12,018 bases of DNA from Cytidiella melzeri (taxonomy: Eukaryota; Basidiomycota; Agaricomycetes; Polyporales; Irpicaceae): NCBI GenBank assembly GCA_022592445.1, contig JABYQR010000687.1:1-12018 (forward strand). The letters run 5' to 3'. The notes beneath the pieces were generated by a model. That model did no database searches. It had not been told where the DNA came from and was given only the letters and a program-made list of their open reading frames with translations. Positions 7,268 through 12,018 of this stretch are shown here, piece by piece (the stretch's first letter is position 1; every line of letters starts with the position of its first letter). Position numbers and translations under genes: made by a program.

Positions 7268-8385
7268 CTACAGATTCTCGTCGTCCTCCGGATCACAGTG
7301 AGTCCACGAAGCGTTATTATAGCGCTTGTTAGCAACACGCACCCTCCTGCCCGCCTCTCGGCCGCCTTCCATGTCCGTTTGCTGATCCGCCACATCCGAA
7401 GCTCGCAATCGCGAGTATTTCACAGGAGGTTGATATTCTTCGTCTGAACTGCCCTCATCCTCGCCTGTGTTCAATCCATCATCAAGTGCACTGCCATTGG
7501 TCTCCGGAGCAACCGTCCGAGCAATGACAGTACTCATTGTGAGGCTCACATCATCACCGGTACCATCACTAAGATCCCAAACCTTTGTCTCATCTTCTAC
7601 CACCTTCTGAGCTTCATTTGGCACCGAATTTTTGCTCTTTCCACTTGTGATCTCTGAATAGAAATCCGGATTGTCTCGCGCAAGCGCGTTGAGAGCTTGG
7701 CGGACTTCTTCGCTGTCCAAGCTTGCATGTGAGAAGCTGAACGTTGTGTCAGGTACGTGACACATTTTCCAAGCCTACATGACATGATTAGCTTTGCGCA
7801 GTTTCCGCACAGACCGAAAACGACAACACTGACCTTTTGTACCAGATCCGCTTTGTTAATTGCACGATAGCCGTTCACTAGCCACTCAACTGAACGGTCT
7901 TGTAGCACACCAATTTTTGTGTCGAACCTGATCTTGTCTGCAGAAACTCCGGCTTGAAGTTGCTGCATTGTCTCTTGAACAACGTGTCAGTGCGCGCTCC
8001 GACGAATGGCGTGCTTGAGTGGCCGCTGAATGCCAACATCTGCTGCCTGCCACAGTCCTGTGCAACCACCGGGGATGAAGTTCAGTGTTATCCATGGGTA
8101 CGTTTCCCACAGCCACTTGCGGAACTCAAGGGAACGATGTACAGACCACACATCGATGACCCAGAGACAGCGCTGATTTGGAAGGGCAAGGCAAAGTTTG
8201 TGCTTCTCAAAGTAAGGGACAACAACGTGAGTAACGTAGCTCTGCATTGTAGCTTGCGTTGACCAGTATGTCGACGTCTTCAAAAGCTCGAAACGGATAC
8301 CAAGAGCCATGGCATCGTCCCAGATTGGTGCCAGCGCAGGGTCAGCAGACTTATGGTTCAGCCACAATATATGACGAATGAGTGG
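7268..8385 (-). pseudogene. DDE-superfamily (pogo/DDE_1-like) transposase, 5'-truncated
   Basis: The minus-strand product would excise and paste a DNA transposon. The first exon runs from about 8385 to 7834. It reads TSTYWSTQATMQS, PYFEKHK, then LWVIDVWSVHRS (Asp of the second catalytic block), then PGGCTGLWQAADVGIQ (the usual third-Asp block, family form WQPLDVG), then RRSAH. A TGA at 7989-7987 follows RRSAH where the family usually has Arg. The frame continues with MQQLQAG, TKIGVLQDRSVEWLV and INKADLVQK to the intron. After the 59-nt intron, exon 2 (7774-7268) reads AWKMCHVPD, FSFSHASLDS and an acidic, then basic, tail to a stop at 7268-7270. The N-terminal DNA-binding part and first catalytic Asp are absent; the frame meets a stop near 8388-8386, beside the satellite. 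TGCCACTCATTC is preceded by ACATAG, a possible acceptor of another intron. Confidence 0.8.
7775..7833 (-). other. 59-nt spliceosomal intron in the transposase gene
   Basis: On the minus strand the donor is GTCAGT (7833-7828), a branch-like GCTAATC lies near the 3' end, and the acceptor is TAG (7777-7775). Removal joins DLVQK to AWKMCHVPD in frame (phase 0), as in the family's usual sequence. Reading through it instead gives an unrelated frame. The length is typical of Agaricomycete introns. Confidence 0.75.
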
Positions 8386-8409
8386 CAGCTATGTACCATA
8401 TCTCCCTAA

Positions 8410-9150
8410 TTTGAGTAGTATATAGCGTCGGCTATTGACAATACATGGTACCACATTTGCATGGCTGCTAACTTTTTTCCTGTTTATACATTCAGCAAAA
8501 AATGAGGCCAAACCAACAATGCTCTTGTATTTATAGGAGTAGTAGATACACAGGAGCTACACAATTGGTTGTCATTGTTGTGGGTGCAACCCACATGGAA
8601 GCAATTGGGAATGACCTCATGTGGGCGGACCTACCCCCATGTATAGCAGTGTTATTTGGGTATGTGCTAAGATGTCTTGCACCGCTTTTTACATACCAGC
8701 CCATATATATAGCAGAGGGTGTTTAGGATACATAACACAATATTTGCATGTGTACCAATTACTCTGCTATGATGTATTCAGTGTGAAATGCATCTGAACC
8801 AAGGTTCATGTTGCATTCATGGGAACACAATATACAGAGGAGCTACACAATTGGTTCTCATTGTTGTGTGTGCAACCCACATGGAAGCAATGGGGAATGA
8901 CCTCATGTGGGCGGGCCTACCCCCATGTATAGCAGTGTCATATGGGTATGTGCTAAGATGTCTTGCCCCGCCTTTTACATATCAGCCCATATATATAGCA
9001 GAGGGTGTTTAGGATACATCAAACGATATCTGCATGTGTACCAATTGCTCCCTATGATATATTTAGTGTGAAATGCATTTGAACCAAGGTTCATTTTGCA
9101 TTCATGGGAGCGCAATATACGCCGGAGCTGCACAATTGGTTGTCATTGTG
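8410..9150. repeat. 286-bp tandem satellite, about 2.6 copies
   Basis: The unit repeats at 285-286 bp: GGAGCTAC/GGAGCTGC occurs at 8553, 8839 and 9124, and GTTTAGGATACAT at 8721 and 9007. Two full copies (about 8501-8786 and 8787-9072) are flanked by a diverged partial copy on the left (about 8410-8500) and a partial copy on the right (9073-about 9150). Over the 174 bp from 8553 the two full copies differ at nine positions. Each unit holds CCCACATG...CATGTGGG (8590-8597/8618-8625), a TATATATA tract, and GAACCAAGGTTC inside an AATGCA...TGCATT arm (second copy at 8796-8818). Open frames of 74 codons at 8502-8726 and 8788-9012 are not supported as genes. Confidence 0.9.
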
Positions 9151-9210
9151 TTGATAACATCTATACCGTAGCTGAAAGAAGAGTTTGGAGTCTATTGGAT
9201 GGTGAATAGT

Positions 9211-9443
9211 CTACCTTGTTTGAACATGATACAGCTGTATGTAAGAGTCAAATGTTTTGCATCTTTCGTAGAACTTGTGCCACATCTCAGTTTGCTTGTA
9301 TGCATAGCACTCATGCCCTGGTCTCTGTGCAGTTTCAGCTGCTTTGGCCCGCTCCTTCCAAAGATTCTCTTGATGCTTGAACCAATTCTTTGTCATGAGC
9401 ATATCTGTAGCACATTGCTGTACCTCTTCACTCCAACGATCTC
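9211..9443 (-). pseudogene. Fragment resembling the C-terminus of a KDZ-type transposase
   Basis: On the minus strand the frame opens directly after the LINE's A-rich tail. It reads RDRWSEEVQQC, MTKNWFKHQENLWKERAKA, GHECYAYKQTEMWHKFYER, and ends at a stop at 9211-9213. The RW-x-EEV opening, Trp-rich middle and G-x-x-x-YA-x-KQ motif match the C-terminal region I associate with KDZ (Kyakuja-Dileera-Zisupton) transposases, which are abundant in Agaricomycetes. The catalytic core and the Cys-rich N-terminus are absent. The last 14 residues before the stop do not look family-like, so homology probably ends near 9255. Assignment is by pattern only. Confidence 0.45.
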
Positions 9444-9460
9444 TTTTTTTATTTTTTTTA
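9444..9460 (-). other. A-rich 3' tail of the LINE
   Basis: Minus-strand TAAAAAAAATAAAAAAA marks the 3' end expected of a target-primed insertion. Immediately beyond it the KDZ-like reading frame begins, so this is the element/target junction. Confidence 0.65.
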
Positions 9461-9889
9461 TCTAAGTTTATAAAGGTCCGTGCGTAACGTAGTTACATGT
9501 GAGACCATAATCCGAAACCATGAAGCGGCTGCCAGCGCCCGCCCCAATGGTGGGTTGTTTTATACAGTCCTCTGATGAGTGGTGTGGACCGGACAGCGAG
9601 GCAGTGGTGTTCAGGCACCGCCCAAGTGTCACAACCTATACTTGGCAGAGACAGAAAGGGAGACATAAACCCCCGGCCCCGTGGTGGCCTGCGGCTGCGA
9701 GTGCCCGCTGCAACTGCTACTTTCTGACGGTTTTTTCAGGACGGGTGAATGTGGTATGTCCTAGGCCTGATGACTTAGCCCCGTCTAAGCGCGTTATCGC
9801 TACTACGCAGAAAGAGAAAATAAACCCCCCCCTCCGTTAAGAAACAAACCGTTTACCAACGTGCCAGGTCATAGCACATAAAAGCCCTT
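9461..9889 (-). other. LINE 3' untranslated region
   Basis: No supported gene lies between the LINE stop and its tail. Two imperfect repeats are visible on the plus strand: AGAAAGGGAGACATAAACCC (9653-9672) and AGAAAGAGAAAATAAACCC (9809-9827), both running into C-tracts, about 156 bp apart. Such G-rich words on the transcript strand could help the element's own reverse transcriptase recognise its RNA, but that is a guess. An open frame at 9520-9840 on the plus strand looks spurious. Confidence 0.5.
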
Positions 9890-12018
9890 TCATTCACTGA
9901 GATGAAGGGTTCCTTCGCCAGATGCAGGGTAGAGAACACCCCAACCCGCATCCGCGAGTTCCCCCCAGGCCAAACATCCTGTCTGACTGGGGTTCACCCG
10001 CCACCGCGTAGATTCCGACAACGAGGGGTCGACCTCGCCACCTTCCTCATGATGACCATAGCGTCTCGAATTGGAATCACGGTTTGCCACAGGAAGGCGA
10101 AACTCATCCTCTCCGAAATCCAGCGCATCCGCTGGCCTTCCATTAGCAAGGTATTGCCGCTCCCTCTGCGGCCCCCACCAACTGGAGTATGGAGATTTGA
10201 ACTCCAAGTTGTCTGTTAGGTTTTTGAAAAACCATTCGACGAACTTTGCCCGGTCCTCCTCTGACCTAGCATTGGCCTCAGCTTCCGCCTTGGCATGGTG
10301 ATCATCCGCTGGAATATGTTTCTCCTTTGGCGTCCTCACCTTCAATATTGGGTCACTCCTCTGCTCCTCAGAAGCCTCCCCTTTGTGTATGAGCGTCCTT
10401 ATAGTCCACTCATGGCCTGACCTCCACACCTCAGGCATAAACTGCCGGTGGGATTTGGGGCTGTAATCGATTGGTTTCCACTTGGTATGGGCACCAAACA
10501 CGGTTTGTTTAAGTATTGTTTCAGCCCACACTCGTGTTACCGCGTAGGAGTTGGAACAATTTGCAGCTAAATCTGAGGTTCTCGTTTCCACCAGATTAGC
10601 CCATTCAAAAGTTCCTGCCATGGGGTTCATGATCAAGAACACAAGAAGTTCGTTTTGTCCAAACAACTGTGTGCAGTTTTGGAAATCTGCAGAGTCCATA
10701 CTCGCAAGAGCCGCTAATTCCTCTTGGTTGTATGGGTCAGGTGGCCTCCAAGCACGGTACCACAAAAGGCACTCTTCCAGCAGATGCTTTCGAGTTTCAA
10801 TAGCGCCACACGCACATTCCGCGGGGCCCTCTAGGTGAAATCTTTCACGGAACTCGCCAATAGGCATGTGTCCTGAGATGAGCCGTGTAGCAGCAGCATA
10901 TTCCGCCACACCCACTGTATTATCGGGCTTATCAACGTTATACAACGCTGACTGAGCTCCGCCAAGGTTCTTCAACCACCAGTGACGTTTGGCCACTGGT
11001 GTCACTCCCTTGAATTCAGACGTTTTAATAACGTTGCTGTGCCCTTTGTAATCAAAGTCTTTCATAAGACAATGCCACCGTTTGATAGCCAGTGCATCTT
11101 TGTCTTGACGTGCCACACTCCACGAGGTAAATCTTGGTTGTGGCTGCTCTGTAGCCTCTTTGGCTAATTTGTCCATGTCCTCGTTGATCGCGAGGCCAAT
11201 GTGACTTGGTACCCAATGCAGCCCCACATAGCGTGCAGGGTTTGCGTTCAAGAAGTCTCGCACCCTTCGGCACGCTACCAGACGCATCATCTGTCCCGGG
11301 CCAACATTTGGCTTTAGGATGGATTGTAATGCAGATTTGTTGTCAGCAAAGAGGTGGATTTCAGTGATACTATCAGGGATGTCTGTGACAGCATCGCTAA
11401 TACCCATAGCAAGAGCGCAAATTCAGCGTCATATACGCCAGAATTGCCCATAGGGGTGTGTTTTCTAGTAAGAGTCACACCCATGTGTCGTGTAGTCCAG
11501 GCCGCTCCTGACTTGCGTCTTTTTGCAGACCCATCCCATATAAGAGATCCGTCAGTCCAAACTGAACGAATGTCTTCATTACTCTCTGTGAACTCAATTC
11601 GAGGTTTCAGATCTCCATCCACCCACGACTTGAAGTCATTGGAGGACTTGTTTGGCGCGTCCACAAAGAACTTAATTCTGTCCTGGAACTCATCTAGGAT
11701 GCGTTTACCAGGCCAATTTTCAACATCAACAGGATCAAAGGCTTCGTTTGAAGTCATCCCTATTCTATGAATGTGCGCCAAAGGCGAATCCACTTTGCAG
11801 CGTCATGCCCCAAAGGAAAAGGCATACGACAATTTGCATCGTTTGTCTCCCACTCTGCCGGGAGATTAGCCCGGAGAGGTGACCTCGATGCACTGTTCTC
11901 ACTCTAAGAGCAGCTTTCGACATAAACTTGTCTACTTGGTGTCGGATGGGAATGAGCCCAGCCATCATCTCAAGTGCACCAATTGGAGTGGTCTTAAAGC
12001 CACCTGTGATCCACCTCG
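9890..12018 (-). pseudogene. LINE ORF2 C-terminal half: RT end, RNase H, zinc knuckle, extension
   Basis: The minus-strand product copies LINE RNA into DNA. The right edge holds the reverse transcriptase tail (RWITGGFKTTPIGALEM, LRVRTVHRGH). RNase H follows with Asp in WTDGS (11553-11551), Glu in YDAE (11424-11422), Asp in FADNKSAL (11344-11342), WVPSHIG, and Asp in MDKLAKEA (11173-11171), so all four acidic residues are present. A zinc knuckle (CACG...H...C, CX1CX7HX4C, residues 198-213 of the 505-codon part) lies near 10810-10770. About 290 further residues, charged and Trp-containing, run to the stop at 9890-9892. Three frame changes, each equal to loss of one base, lie near 11879 (CACCTC), 11798 (GCAAAG) and 11418 (TTTGCG). 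Together they return to the original phase. All lie next to short homopolymers, so decay or assembly error are both possible. The 505 codons below 11407 are uninterrupted. Confidence 0.85.

Larger units (their letters stand above)
9444..12018 (-). mobile_element. 3' part of a Tad/I-like LINE retrotransposon
   Basis: The element is read on the minus strand: the end of reverse transcriptase at the right edge, RNase H, zinc knuckle, a long C-terminal extension, an approximately 430-bp 3' UTR, and an A-rich tail at 9460-9444. RNase H after reverse transcriptase plus a CCHC knuckle is typical of the Tad and I groups of non-LTR elements; Tad is the common fungal clade. The 5' part lies outside the window. 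Confidence 0.85.

Noticed and set aside
8502..9012. Two 74-codon plus-strand open frames of similar sequence, suggesting a duplicated small gene
   Set aside because: Within the shared 174 bp, seven of nine differences change the amino acid, and the 286-bp period is not a multiple of three. This is satellite drift, not a constrained gene.
8410..9150. Regular repeats considered as a CRISPR array
   Set aside because: The units are contiguous 286-bp copies without unique spacers, in a eukaryotic context.
9520..9840. 106-codon plus-strand open frame
   Set aside because: It is antisense to the LINE 3' UTR, has no recognisable motif, and includes repeated C-tracts.

Overview
The window looks like repeat-rich, gene-poor DNA of a filamentous basidiomycete, most likely an Agaricomycete. 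The evidence is a Ty3/gypsy integrase with a C-terminal chromodomain, a DDE transposase of a type familiar from Agaricomycetes that keeps a 59-nt intron (GTCAGT donor, CTAAT branch motif, TAG acceptor), a probable KDZ-type transposase remnant, and a Tad/I-like LINE with an RNase H domain. I see no intact housekeeping gene, no tRNA or rRNA gene, and no bacterial-type operon or CRISPR array. These assignments come from reading motifs; no database was searched.

Layout, left to right. 1-571: an LTR-like promoter region, apparently minus-oriented, with a TATA box near 75-82, a 32-bp direct repeat, an 11-bp tandem array and seven GATAAG motifs. 572-2530: a GC-rich stretch, a TATA box (1262-1270), a Cys/His-rich ORF broken by an 8-bp tandem duplication (1420-1946), and a leader-like tract rich in CTGCGT. 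2531-4549: the 3' half of a gypsy chromovirus (end of RNase H, integrase, chromodomain, polypurine tract), disabled by three TGA codons and a frameshift. 4550-5339: two LTR-like segments with similar TGTCAT(G/A)GATG starts. 5340-6340: no recognisable gene. 6350-6803: an unrecognised broken ORF. 6866-7092: the start of a copia-type Gag.

7093-8385: a minus-strand DDE transposase remnant with its intron and an adjacent strong hairpin. 8410-9150: a 286-bp tandem satellite, about 2.6 copies. 9211-9443: a minus-strand fragment resembling the C-terminus of KDZ transposases. 9444-12018: the 3' half of a minus-strand LINE (end of reverse transcriptase, RNase H, zinc knuckle, long C-terminal extension, 3' UTR, A-rich tail), running off the right edge.

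The parts do not form a pathway. They are layers of insertions. The LINE tail abuts the KDZ-like frame, suggesting the LINE landed in it. The copia gag is cut off where the DNA-transposon segment starts. The gypsy element has lost its 5' half at a sharp junction near 2531. Several premature stops are TGA where the family has Arg (CGA), which fits C-to-T decay at CpG. The LINE's three frameshifts instead all look like one-base losses and could be assembly errors. The most unusual items are the GATAAG array, the Cys-rich ORF whose frame is rescued by removing an 8-bp duplication, the palindrome-bearing satellite, and a 290-residue extension of the LINE protein.
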